Positions 1-8,744 of a stretch of DNA of 12,174 nucleotides are shown in pieces (position 1 is the first letter of the stretch; every line of letters begins with the position of its first letter). Source of the stretch: Lentisphaeria bacterium (GTDB taxonomy: Bacteria; Verrucomicrobiota; Lentisphaeria; Oligosphaerales; Oligosphaeraceae). A program made the translations under genes and the position numbers. The notes below the pieces were generated by a model, which saw only the letters and a list, made by a program, of their open reading frames with translations, did no database searches and was not told where the DNA came from. The stretch covers positions 1-12,174 of the forward strand of contig JAEEXV010000124.1 of NCBI GenBank assembly GCA_016287975.1. The letters are read 5' to 3'.

Positions 1-147
1 CTGGAAGGCCTCCGCGGCGGCGGTGTTGCCGCCGTAGACGGCGGTGACCTCGGCCCCCGCCTCCAGCAGCGCGCGCGAGACGGCGGCGCCGATGCCGCGG
101 GTGCCGCCGGTGACGACGGCGGTCTGGCCTGTGAAGTCGTGCGCCAT
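1..147 (-). CDS. Short-chain dehydrogenase/reductase (FabG-like), N-terminal fragment
   Basis: The first 49 residues of an NAD(P)-dependent oxidoreductase are present; the rest lies beyond the left edge. The fragment begins MAHDFTGQTAVVTGGTRGIG. This is the classical SDR opening: a first beta strand followed by the TGxxxGIG dinucleotide-binding loop at residues 14-21. The following helix (AAVSRALLEAGAEVTAVY) and a GGNT segment after the second beta strand also fit. The family includes 3-oxoacyl-ACP reductase, acetoacetyl-CoA reductase and many sugar or polyol dehydrogenases; the catalytic Ser/Tyr/Lys are outside the window, so the substrate cannot be told. The ATG lies one base after the glnS stop codon (TAG-C-ATG), which implies co-transcription and probably translational coupling with glnS. 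The SDR family call is firm; FabG itself is only one option. Confidence 0.85.
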   Translation of the reverse strand, partial: MAHDFTGQTAVVTGGTRGIGAAVSRALLEAGAEVTAVYGGNTAAAEAFQ

Positions 148-148
148 G

Positions 149-1870
<1,722 letters not shown>

Positions 1871-1919
1871 GTCATTCACCTTGTATGGGAAGGAAAATCG
1901 CCTTTTGGGAAAACAAAAT

Positions 1920-1949
1920 AATATATGGGATGATTTGAAAACTGCACAA
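1920..1949 (-). promoter_or_regulatory. Putative promoter of glnS
   Basis: On the minus strand, TTGTGC (1949-1944) and TATATT (1925-1920) form a sigma70-like pair with an 18-base spacer in an AT-rich patch of otherwise GC-rich DNA. The start codon is about 50 bases downstream, after an AAGGTG ribosome-binding site. It would let glnS and the SDR gene be transcribed separately from the aldolase upstream. Judged by eye only. Confidence 0.45.
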
Positions 1950-1977
1950 AATTCCCCCCGCAAGAGCGCACAGTCCC

Positions 1978-2751
1978 CTACGCCAGCGCGGCCTTCATCT
2001 GGCGGAGCCCCTGGAAGAGGATCCCCGTGTCGTTGGCGGCGGCGAGATACTGCACGCCGCGCGCCTTCCAGCGGTCGAAGTCGCCCTCGGCGTACGCGCC
2101 CAGCAGCAGCCCCGCCGCGCGGCACTTGCGCGCGACCTCGTCGTAGGCCGCCGACACCTCGGGGTCGCGGAACTGGCCTGGCTTGCCCATCGAAGTCGCC
2201 AGGTCATACGGCCCGATCATCAGGCTGTCGATGCCTGGCACCTGCAGGATGCGGTCCAGGTCCCGCACCGCGTCGATGTGCTCGATCTGCAGAATCACCA
2301 GCGGCTCGCGCCTCGCCTGTTCATAATACGCGTCGTCGACGGGCTCCGCCCCGTAGCGGTGCTGGCGCCGCATCCCGCAGCCGCGGTTGCCCTGAAGCGG
2401 ATATCGGCACGCCGCGACCGCACGCGCCGCGTCCTCCGCCGAGAGGATCATCGGCACGATGATGCCCGCGGGCGCGAAGTCGATCACGCGCTTGATCTCG
2501 GTGTGGTCGCAGGCCGGCACGCGGTAGAAGGACGCGCACTGCGTCCCGCGCACCGCCATCAGGTGCAGCATCGCGGTGTTGCGGTCCATCTCGCCGTGCT
2601 CCCCGTCGATCCACAGGAAGTCCATCCCCGCGTCCGCCGCCAGTTCCGTCATCGCGGGATCCGAGAAGGTGATCACCGCGCCCACCGCCAGACGGCCCGA
2701 ACGGACCGTCGCCAGAAAATGCTCCAGATTGTTGATGTTCGACATGTGCAT
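1978..2751 (-). CDS. HpcH/HpaI-family class II (metal-dependent) aldolase
   Basis: A 257-residue cytoplasmic TIM-barrel lyase of the HpcH/HpaI/GarL family. These enzymes use a divalent metal to make or cleave 2-oxo-3-deoxy or 4-hydroxy-2-oxo acids (for example 2-dehydro-3-deoxyglucarate or 4-hydroxy-2-oxoheptanedioate), giving pyruvate plus an aldehyde. Visible signatures are [12 protein letters not shown] with the catalytic-type His52, YRVPA with Arg77, the block [25 protein letters not shown] with metal-ligand Glu157, and [14 protein letters not shown] with metal-ligand Asp183. Length and motif order match the family. The closest substrate cannot be read from sequence; no sugar-acid dehydratase or transporter is adjacent. 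The start is ambiguous between ATG 2751 and ATG 2745 (MHMSN), and neither has a clear Shine-Dalgarno. It is divergent from htpG and lies 107 bases upstream of glnS on the same strand. Confidence 0.9.
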   Translation of the reverse strand: MHMSNINNLEHFLATVRSGRLAVGAVITFSDPAMTELAADAGMDFLWIDGEHGEMDRNTAMLHLMAVRGTQCASFYRVPACDHTEIKRVIDFAPAGIIVPMILSAEDAARAVAACRYPLQGNRGCGMRRQHRYGAEPVDDAYYEQARREPLVILQIEHIDAVRDLDRILQVPGIDSLMIGPYDLATSMGKPGQFRDPEVSAAYDEVARKCRAAGLLLGAYAEGDFDRWKARGVQYLAAANDTGILFQGLRQMKAALA

Positions 2752-2865
2752 AATCTAATCGCAAAGGACAGAATCGCCACCATGGATTAAATTATGTGTT
2801 TGCGCACCCTCCGCGAACGCGGGGGCTATCGTCTTCTTTCCCGAAAAAACTGGAGTCATCCAATT
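2752..2865. promoter_or_regulatory. Divergent intergenic region with a hairpin in the htpG leader
   Basis: This 114-base gap separates the divergent aldolase and htpG genes and must hold both promoters. AT-rich stretches lie near 2751-2760 and 2785-2800, but no convincing -35/-10 pair could be assigned to either gene. A hairpin at 2808-2825 (seven pairs including one T-G, loop GAAC) would lie in the htpG leader. It ends about 25 bases before the weak GGAG ribosome-binding site at 2852-2855. No CIRCE inverted repeat, the common HrcA heat-shock operator, is present. Confidence 0.4.
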
Positions 2866-4815
2866 ATGGCAGAACAGCATCCGTTCAAAACTGAAGTCAA
2901 GCAGATGCTTGACCTCGTCATCCACTCGCTCTACTCCAACAAGGAGATCTTCCTGCGCGAAATCATCTCCAACGCCTCCGACGCCATCGACCGCGCGCGC
3001 TTCGAGGCCCTCAAGGACGAGGCGCTCCTCGAAGGCAACGGCGACTGGAAGATCAAACTCGTCGTCGACAAGGACGCCAAGACCCTCACCGTCTCCGACA
3101 ACGGCATCGGCATGAGCGCCGCCGAGGTCGAGCAGAACATCGGCACCGTCGCCAACTCAGGCACCAAGCGCTTCCTGCAGGCCCTCGCCGAAAACAAGGA
3201 GAAACTCCCCCCCGAACTCATCGGGCAGTTCGGCGTCGGTTTCTACTCCGCCTTCATGGTCGCCGACGAAGTGACCGTCGTCACCCGCCCCCACGGCGCC
3301 ACCGCCGACGGCACCAGGTGGGTCTCCAAGGGCGACGGATTCTACACCATCGAGCCCTGCGAAAAGGCCACCCGCGGCACCGACGTCATCATGCACCTCA
3401 AGGACGATGCCGCCGAGTTCCTCGAAGAGTGGAAGCTCCGCCAGATCGTCAAGAAATACTCCGACTTCGTCGAACATCCCATCGCGATGGACGTCACCCG
3501 CGAGGAACCCCAGCTCGACAAGGACGGCAAGCCGCTGAACGGCGAGGACGGCAAGCCCCTGCCGCCCAAGGTCACCGTCAAGGAGGAGACGCTGAACTCC
3601 CGCCAGGCCATCTGGCTCCGCGCCAAGAACGAGATCAAGAAAGAGGAATACGACGAGTTCTACAAGCACCTCTCCCATGACTTCCAGGAGCCCTTCGAGA
3701 CCATCCACTGGTCCGTCGAGGGCCAGACCGAGTTCCGCGCCCTGCTCTACATCCCGCAGAAGCCCATCTGGGACATGTTCATGCCCGAGCAGCGCCCCCA
3801 CGGCCTCCAGCTCTACGTGCGCCGCGTCTTCATCACCGACACCTGCGAGGAACTCCTGCCGCACTATCTGCGCTTCCTGCGCGGCGTCGTCGACTCCTCC
3901 GACCTGCCCCTCAACGTCTCCCGCGAGATGCTCCAGGAGGCCCGCGCGCTGACCCTCATCCGCAAGAACATCACCAAGAAGGTGCTCGACACCCTCGCCG
4001 GGCTCCAGGCCAGCGCCCCCGAGCGCTACCTCGCCTTCTACAACAGCTTCGGCGCCATCCTCAAGGAAGGCCTCCGCGAGGACTTCGAGAACCGCGAGAA
4101 GATCGAGGCGCTCCTGCTCTTCAACTCCTCCACCCTCGACGACGACAAGAAGACCACCCTCGCCGAATACGTCAAGCGCATGCCCGAGGCCCAGAAGGAG
4201 ATCTTCTACCTCCCCGCCGAAAAACTCGAGGCCGCCAAAAACTCGCCGCAGCTCGAGGTCTTCAAGCGCAAGGGCTTCGAGGTGCTCTTCATGACCGACC
4301 CCGTCGACGAGTTCGTCATCCCCTCCGTCGAGAGCTACCAGGAGAAGCGCCTGCGCGACATCTCCAAGGGCGACGTCGACCTGGAGACCGAGGAGGAGAA
4401 GAAGGCCCACGAGGAGGAGCGCAAGAACGCCGAAAGCGCCAACGCCGCCCTCGTCGCCAAGCTCAAGGAACTCCTCAAGGACCAGGTCGAGGACGTCCGC
4501 CTCTCCAACCGCCTCACCGACAGCGCCTGCTGCCTGGTCGACGCCGAATGGTCGATGTCCCCCCAGATGATCCGCATCATGAAGGCCATGAAGCAGGAGG
4601 TCCCTGACACCAAGCAGATCCTCGAGATCAACCCCGCCCACCCGCTCGTCGCCTCCCTGCGCGACCTCTGCGGCAAGGACGCCGCCGACGCGCGCCTCGC
4701 CACCGCCGCGAAGATGCTCTTCGCCACCGCGCGCCTCACCTCGAACCAGTCCATCGACGATCCGCTGGCCTTCGCCAAGCAGGTCACCGAACTCATGGCC
4801 AAGGACCTCCAGTAG
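2866..4815 (+). CDS. htpG: Molecular chaperone HtpG (bacterial Hsp90)
   Basis: An ATP-dependent cytosolic chaperone dimer that remodels client proteins, often with DnaK. At 649 residues it is slightly longer than E. coli HtpG (624). The N-terminal GHKL ATPase domain shows REIISNASDA with catalytic-type Glu32 and Asn36, DNGIGM at 78-83 with the ATP-contacting Asp78, NSGTKRF of the lid, and GQFGVGFYSAF at 120-130. A charged linker (about 220-245, rich in Asp, Gly, Lys and Pro) leads to the middle domain (IWDMFMPEQRP, YVRRVFITD, DSSDLPLNVSRE with the Arg that contacts ATP). The C-terminal dimerisation domain follows (RLTDSACCLV and the helix around PQMIRIMKAM). The ATG at 2866 was chosen over an in-frame ATG at 2794 because homologous sequence begins at MAEQHPFKTEVKQML and a GGAG lies about ten bases upstream. 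asd follows after 48 bases on the same strand. Confidence 0.97.
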   Translation: MAEQHPFKTEVKQMLDLVIHSLYSNKEIFLREIISNASDAIDRARFEALKDEALLEGNGDWKIKLVVDKDAKTLTVSDNGIGMSAAEVEQNIGTVANSGTKRFLQALAENKEKLPPELIGQFGVGFYSAFMVADEVTVVTRPHGATADGTRWVSKGDGFYTIEPCEKATRGTDVIMHLKDDAAEFLEEWKLRQIVKKYSDFVEHPIAMDVTREEPQLDKDGKPLNGEDGKPLPPKVTVKEETLNSRQAIWLRAKNEIKKEEYDEFYKHLSHDFQEPFETIHWSVEGQTEFRALLYIPQKPIWDMFMPEQRPHGLQLYVRRVFITDTCEELLPHYLRFLRGVVDSSDLPLNVSREMLQEARALTLIRKNITKKVLDTLAGLQASAPERYLAFYNSFGAILKEGLREDFENREKIEALLLFNSSTLDDDKKTTLAEYVKRMPEAQKEIFYLPAEKLEAAKNSPQLEVFKRKGFEVLFMTDPVDEFVIPSVESYQEKRLRDISKGDVDLETEEEKKAHEEERKNAESANAALVAKLKELLKDQVEDVRLSNRLTDSACCLVDAEWSMSPQMIRIMKAMKQEVPDTKQILEINPAHPLVASLRDLCGKDAADARLATAAKMLFATARLTSNQSIDDPLAFAKQVTELMAKDLQ

Positions 4816-4863
4816 TCTTTCCCCAACGCATCACCAGTCATTCCACAGGAGCATAGAACGATC

Positions 4864-5865
4864 ATGATTCCCCGTCCCATGAATGTCGCCGTGGTGGGTG
4901 CCACGGGCGCCGTCGGCGTCGAAATGCAGAAGACGCTCGAAAAGCGCAACTTCCCCGTCAAGAACCTCCGCCTGCTCGCCTCCGCGCGCTCCGCAGGCAA
5001 GAAGATGCAGTGCCTCGGCAAGGAGTGGACCGTCGAGGAACTCACCCCCGATTCCTTCCAGGGCATCGACGTCGCCCTCTTCAGCGCCGGGGCCTCCATC
5101 TCCAAGGAGTTCGCCCAGCACGCCGTCAAGGCGGGCGCGGTCGTCGTCGACAACTCCAGCCAGTTCCGCATGGATCCGAATGTCCCGCTGGTCGTACCCG
5201 AGGTCAACCCCGCCGACATCCAGAAGCACCAGGGCATCATCGCCAACCCGAACTGCACGACCATCATCATGCTGGTCGCCATCAAGCCGCTCTACGACCT
5301 CTCGCGCGTGAAGCGCATCATCGTCTCCACCTACCAGAGCGCCTCAGGCGCGGGCGCCAAGGGCATGCAGGAACTCCTCGAATCCACCCGCACCTACCTC
5401 GACGGCGGCGTCCCCCAGCCCAAGGTCTTCGCCTGGCCATACGCCTTCAACTGCTTCAGCCACAACACCCCCATCGGCGACAACGGCTACAACACCGAGG
5501 AGATGAAGATGGTCAACGAGACGCGAAAGATCCTCCATGACGCCGAGATCGGCGTCTGCCCGACCTGCATCCGCGTCCCCGTCCTCCGCAGCCACTGCGA
5601 GTCCATCGTCATCGAGCAGGAACGCAAGGTCACCCTCGACGAGGCCCTCGCCGCCTGGCAGAAGGCCCCTGGCCTCAACATCGTCAACGACGCGGCCACC
5701 AACCACTTCCCCATGCCCTGCGAGACCAACGAGCACTACGACGTCTCCGCGGGACGCCTCCGCTACGACCTCTCCCAGCCCAACTCCCTCGCATTCTACG
5801 TCTGCGGCGACCAGCTCCTCAAAGGAGCCGCACTCAACGCCGTCCAGATCGCCGAACTGCTCTAA
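4864..5865 (+). CDS. asd: Aspartate-semialdehyde dehydrogenase
   Basis: This cytosolic enzyme reduces aspartyl-4-phosphate to aspartate-4-semialdehyde with NADPH. That is the branch-point step towards lysine and diaminopimelate (cell wall) and towards threonine and methionine. The 333-residue product has the NADP-binding GATGAVG loop at 12-18, the SAGASIS and DNSSQFRMD segments, and catalytic Cys131 in NPNCTT. Gln158 lies in STYQSASGAG, the ETRKI helix at 219-223 follows, and RVPVLRSHCES holds substrate Arg238 and catalytic His244. Length matches the family. The start at 4864 has AGGAG about 12 bases upstream; a second in-frame ATG at 4879 would also leave the Rossmann strand intact. It sits 48 bases after htpG, possibly co-transcribed, and is followed by a strong hairpin. 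Confidence 0.97.
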   Translation: MIPRPMNVAVVGATGAVGVEMQKTLEKRNFPVKNLRLLASARSAGKKMQCLGKEWTVEELTPDSFQGIDVALFSAGASISKEFAQHAVKAGAVVVDNSSQFRMDPNVPLVVPEVNPADIQKHQGIIANPNCTTIIMLVAIKPLYDLSRVKRIIVSTYQSASGAGAKGMQELLESTRTYLDGGVPQPKVFAWPYAFNCFSHNTPIGDNGYNTEEMKMVNETRKILHDAEIGVCPTCIRVPVLRSHCESIVIEQERKVTLDEALAAWQKAPGLNIVNDAATNHFPMPCETNEHYDVSAGRLRYDLSQPNSLAFYVCGDQLLKGAALNAVQIAELL

Positions 5866-5867
5866 AA

Positions 5868-5884
5868 CGGCGCCGTCGGCGCCG
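5868..5884 (+). terminator. Hairpin directly after asd
   Basis: Seven-base arms CGGCGCC and GGCGCCG around a GTC loop begin two bases after the asd stop codon. The position suits a transcription terminator or 3' mRNA stabiliser. There is no T-run after it, so a standard intrinsic terminator is not proven. Confidence 0.4.
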
Positions 5885-5909
5885 CACAGGGGGCCGGTGT
5901 CGCGACAGG

Positions 5910-5993
5910 TCTCGGGTCTGGGGTCTCGGGTCTGGGGTCTCGGGTCTGGGGTCTCGGGTCTCGGGTCTCGGGTCTGGGGTCTCGGTTCTGGGG
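5910..5993. repeat. Tandem G-rich heptamer array (TCTCGGG / TCTGGGG)
   Basis: Twelve consecutive 7-base units of two types, TCTCGGG and TCTGGGG, fill most of the 187-base gap between asd and the next gene. In order they read C, G, C, G, C, G, C, C, C, G, C-variant (TCTCGGT), G, where C and G mark the fourth base. The first half is therefore really a 14-base alternation and the middle a run of one type. GGG or GGGG recurs every seven bases with 3-4 base loops on the plus strand, which fits the canonical G-quadruplex pattern. Shorter related text (GCGCGGGTCTGGG) continues to about 6007. The minus strand would encode a Pro/Arg/Asp/Thr/Glu repeat, but no gene is supported there. The array is probably replication-slippage DNA. 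Confidence 0.93.
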
Positions 5994-6052
5994 GCGCGGG
6001 TCTGGGCGCCGCTTTGATTCTTTGTCAACCATCATCCGCACAACCATATTTC

Positions 6053-8362
6053 ATGAAGCACACCCTCTTCCTGGCTCTGCTCGTCCTTTGCTGCGCCTGC
6101 CTTGCGCAGACCCCAGTGTGGTTCCCCGACATCCAGGGCGCGGCGCGCATCACTCCGGAGGCGGCGCTGCAACTCACGGCGCAGTTGCGCGAAGGGCTGC
6201 TCGCGGGAAAGTCCCCCGCCGCGCTTGCCGCGCTCGCGCCAGACGACCCGACGCCGCGCGCGCTCTTCATCACCCTCGGTGACGGCGTATTCCCAGGGCG
6301 CACCTACTATGCCGTCGGCGCCACCTTCCGCGAGACCCTGCAGCTATTGCTTGAAATCACCCTGCGGCGCGAGCAGGAGTACGTCGAGGCCATCCGCAAT
6401 GAACTGGCTTCCCAGGCCGAGCGCGCGCAGGAGGAGAAGCGCCTGCTGCCTGTGTCCGTGCGCCTCAAGATGGAGCGCCCCGAGGCATGGAACTCCCTGC
6501 GCCTCGACATCGTGCAGGCCGTCATGCCCGTCAAGGAATACGTCATCTCCAGTTACAAGCTCCTCCTGACCAACGCCGTCGGCATCGCCTTCGACCCCGT
6601 CTCCACCTTCGCGTTCCCGCCCGAGCAACTCACTGGACGCTGCCTCATGACCGACGAGCACCAGTTGTCCGTCCCCCGCATCAGCAACCTGATCGCCGAA
6701 AGCACCAACTGGGGCGCCTACCGCCTCTGGCTCAAGATGGGCGCCGCCGAGGTCGGATTCAACGCCTCTGTCTTCGAATCGGATTCCTACTACGCGGATG
6801 CCGCGGGCGCCTGCCGCCTCTTCCGAGGCCATCCCGTCGGGACAGGCGGCCTGGATTCCCCGCAGGAACCCGCCGCCGAAGCGCGCGCCCTCGCCCGCCT
6901 CCTGCGCGGCAGCCTCTCCGCGAAGGGACGCCTCAACGCCCCCTTCCCCGAATGGTTCTACGAGCGCGAGGACAGCCGCAACCCCCTCTCCGACCAGGCC
7001 TCACTCGTCTACGCCCTCGCCCTCGCCGCACAGCAGCCCGGCACCCCCGCCGCCCTCCGCAAGGACTTCCTCGACGGCGCCGCCAACGCCGCGCAGCCCC
7101 TCTTCAACGCCCTCAAGCACTATGACAAGGACGAAAAGCGCAGCGCCAACCCGCAGCAGCCCGCCGCCCGCCGCCGCAAGGCCCGCGAGCGCGATTTCGC
7201 CTGCCTCGTCGAGGACGAGGACCAGCCCGAGGCCATCGCCGTCGTCAGCCGCCGCCTCGCCCAGCTCCACACCGCCGCCCTCGCCTATCTCGCCTTCGAG
7301 CAACTCGCGGGCGCCCTTCCCGAAGCCAGTCCCGTCGCCAAGCGCGCCGCCGCCGCCCTGCGGCCCCTCGCCGCCCACATCCGCCAGCAACTCCGCCCCG
7401 ACGGCACCTTCGTCCATTGCCTCCTCTATCCCGAGATGACGCCCTTCGAGGAGAATCCGCCAGGGCCTGTCGGCCGCGCCGAGACCGCCGCCCTCGCGGG
7501 CCTCGCCCTCGACCGCCACGCCCGCAACGGCCACGCCGAGGACACGCCTGAGCGCCAGGCCGCCCGCGCACAATGGCGCCGGCTGCTCATCCAGCGCACC
7601 ATCGACAAGTCCGTCGCCAATCCCCCGCTCACCCCGTGGCTCCCCGTCTATCTGTGCGAGACCGCCGCCCCCAGGGAACAGGCCCTCTACGCGGATCTCG
7701 CGCGCTTCGCCATCACCGCCTCCAGCAACCTCGAAAAGAACCCCGTCTTCCCCGACATGTTCGGCGCCCCCCGCGACATCCCCAGCGCCACCTACGCCGC
7801 CGAACGCCTCTGGCTCGTCGCCGAAATCGCCGCCTTCCTCGCCCGCAACGGCCACGCCGAAGACGGACGCGGCCTCCTCCAGTCCGCCTGGCCCCTCTGG
7901 GTCTTCGCACAGCAGGCCGACGTCTCCCCCGCCACCGCCTCCGTCCTCGCCGAACCACGGCGATACATCGGCTTCCAGCGCGACAACCTCGCCGACTTCG
8001 GATTCACCCTCAACGGGCAGGTCACCCATCTCCTCACCCGCCTCGCCCTCGGCCACGCCCTCCACGCCCTGAAACTCCCCCGCCTCGCCCCGACCGCCCA
8101 GGACGCCGAACGCCACCAGAAATGCTGGGCACAACTCCAGAACCACCCGATCTGCCTCTTCGAGGGCATCGTCGTCCCTGGAAACACCCCTGGCCCCGAA
8201 AACAAGCGCGCCGCGGGACGCTTCGACCGCTCTACCCTCACCGTCCAGTCCAAGCAGGAAAACCGCCCCATAAAGGCAGGCGCGGGCACCCCGTCCATGT
8301 CCTCCAAGGCGCCGCCGCCCGCCAGTTTCCAGCAGCGCGTCCTCCGCCGCCACCGCCGATAA
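6053..8362 (+). CDS. Large exported protein of unknown function, alpha-helical C-terminal half
   Basis: I do not recognise a named family. The 769-residue product starts with a signal peptide: MKHTLFLALLVLCCACLAQ, a short Leu-rich core with likely cleavage after Ala18. A lipoprotein alternative at one of Cys13, Cys14 or Cys16 fits less well. Residues 65-260 form a mixed alpha/beta region (RALFITLGDGVFPGRTYYAVG, VGIAFDPVSTFAFPP, CRLFRGHPVG). Residues 270-680 look like repeated helical hairpins (SDQASLVYALALAAQ, QLHTAALAYLAFEQL, RPDGTFVHCLLYPEM, TYAAERLWLVAEIAAFL, GQVTHLLTRLALGHAL). This resembles the alpha/alpha-toroid folds of some secreted glycan-active or scaffold proteins; that is inference. 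ARNGHAED occurs twice, at 490-497 and 597-604, on comparable helices. A Lys/Arg-rich stretch (361-380) and a Pro/Ser/Arg tail (735-769) look disordered. The ATG at 6053 was chosen for the signal peptide; no good Shine-Dalgarno precedes it. Confidence 0.75.
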   Translation: MKHTLFLALLVLCCACLAQTPVWFPDIQGAARITPEAALQLTAQLREGLLAGKSPAALAALAPDDPTPRALFITLGDGVFPGRTYYAVGATFRETLQLLLEITLRREQEYVEAIRNELASQAERAQEEKRLLPVSVRLKMERPEAWNSLRLDIVQAVMPVKEYVISSYKLLLTNAVGIAFDPVSTFAFPPEQLTGRCLMTDEHQLSVPRISNLIAESTNWGAYRLWLKMGAAEVGFNASVFESDSYYADAAGACRLFRGHPVGTGGLDSPQEPAAEARALARLLRGSLSAKGRLNAPFPEWFYEREDSRNPLSDQASLVYALALAAQQPGTPAALRKDFLDGAANAAQPLFNALKHYDKDEKRSANPQQPAARRRKARERDFACLVEDEDQPEAIAVVSRRLAQLHTAALAYLAFEQLAGALPEASPVAKRAAAALRPLAAHIRQQLRPDGTFVHCLLYPEMTPFEENPPGPVGRAETAALAGLALDRHARNGHAEDTPERQAARAQWRRLLIQRTIDKSVANPPLTPWLPVYLCETAAPREQALYADLARFAITASSNLEKNPVFPDMFGAPRDIPSATYAAERLWLVAEIAAFLARNGHAEDGRGLLQSAWPLWVFAQQADVSPATASVLAEPRRYIGFQRDNLADFGFTLNGQVTHLLTRLALGHALHALKLPRLAPTAQDAERHQKCWAQLQNHPICLFEGIVVPGNTPGPENKRAAGRFDRSTLTVQSKQENRPIKAGAGTPSMSSKAPPPASFQQRVLRRHRR

Positions 8363-8489
8363 CCATCCCCGCTGGCAGCCGTTCTGTGCCTGGCCATGCA
8401 GACTGGCGGAATGCGACTATATTATCTACCATGTCGGTTGCCATTGACGGCGCCGTGTCCCATCCCCTGACACATAGGAGCAATTCCCC
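8363..8489 (+). promoter_or_regulatory. Leader region of the Cys-rich gene: -10-like box and palindrome
   Basis: In the 127-base gap before the Cys-rich gene, TATATT at 8418-8423 is a good -10 match in a locally AT-rich spot, without a clear -35. The 10-base palindrome ACGGCGCCGT at 8447-8456 would lie in the leader; the same ten bases also form part of the hairpin after asd. AGGAG at 8476-8480 is the ribosome-binding site, nine bases before the ATG. Confidence 0.35.
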
Positions 8490-8714
8490 ATGAAAGCCAT
8501 CTTCTCCGCCCTCGCCCTCGCCACCATGCTTTTCGGCGCCAGCTGCGTCTGCTGCAAATCGGCCAAGCCCGCCTGCTGCGCCAAGTGCGAGCAGTGCTGC
8601 AAGGACAAGGCCGACTGCTGCAAAGCCAAGGACGCCAAGTGCTGCAAGGACAAGGACGCCGCCTGTTGCAAGGACGCCAAGTGCTGCAAGGACGGCAAGT
8701 GCTGCAAGAAGTAA
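8490..8714 (+). CDS. Small secreted cysteine-rich CC-repeat protein (metallothionein-like)
   Basis: A 74-residue protein of unrecognised family. A signal peptide (MKAIFSALALATMLFGAS) is followed by Cys19, and FGASC could serve as a lipobox-like site, so it may be a small lipoprotein. From Cys19 on it has 18 cysteines in 56 residues, eight of them as CC pairs (21-22, 29-30, 36-37, 43-44, 51-52, 59-60, 65-66, 71-72). The pairs are 6-8 residues apart and the spacers are almost only Lys, Asp and Ala. There are no aromatic or hydrophobic residues in the mature part except Val20, so a hydrophobic core is impossible. Thiol-metal binding or disulfide/thiol buffering outside the cytoplasm is the natural inference. 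The 24-base block encoding KDAKCCKD occurs twice (from 8628 and 8670), a sign of repeat expansion. A good AGGAG supports the start. It converges with the next gene, 30 bases away. Confidence 0.85.
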   Translation: MKAIFSALALATMLFGASCVCCKSAKPACCAKCEQCCKDKADCCKAKDAKCCKDKDAACCKDAKCCKDGKCCKK

Positions 8715-8744
8715 TCGTTTAGACGTGCCGCCCTTTCGAGGCGT

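Noticed and set aside
2752..2865. CIRCE (HrcA) operator upstream of htpG
   Set aside because: No TTAGCACTC/GAGTGCTAA-type inverted repeat is present.
3157..4641. 494-codon open frame on the minus strand inside htpG
   Set aside because: Shadow of htpG: the product is a monotonous Gly/Leu/Val/Glu string that mirrors htpG codon bias.
5834..6047. Minus-strand open frames encoding Pro-Arg-Asp/Glu-Thr repeats over the heptamer array
   Set aside because: A 7-base repeat is open in several frames automatically. There is no ribosome-binding site or non-repeat protein part.
5537..6052. Upstream in-frame extension of the large exported-protein gene
   Set aside because: It reads through asd in another frame and through the heptamer array. 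The ATG at 6053 starts a proper signal peptide.
7001..8353. 450-codon open frame on the minus strand inside the large exported-protein gene
   Set aside because: Gly/Glu/Ala-rich low-complexity product, no ribosome-binding site, and the plus-strand gene has a signal peptide and a believable globular composition.
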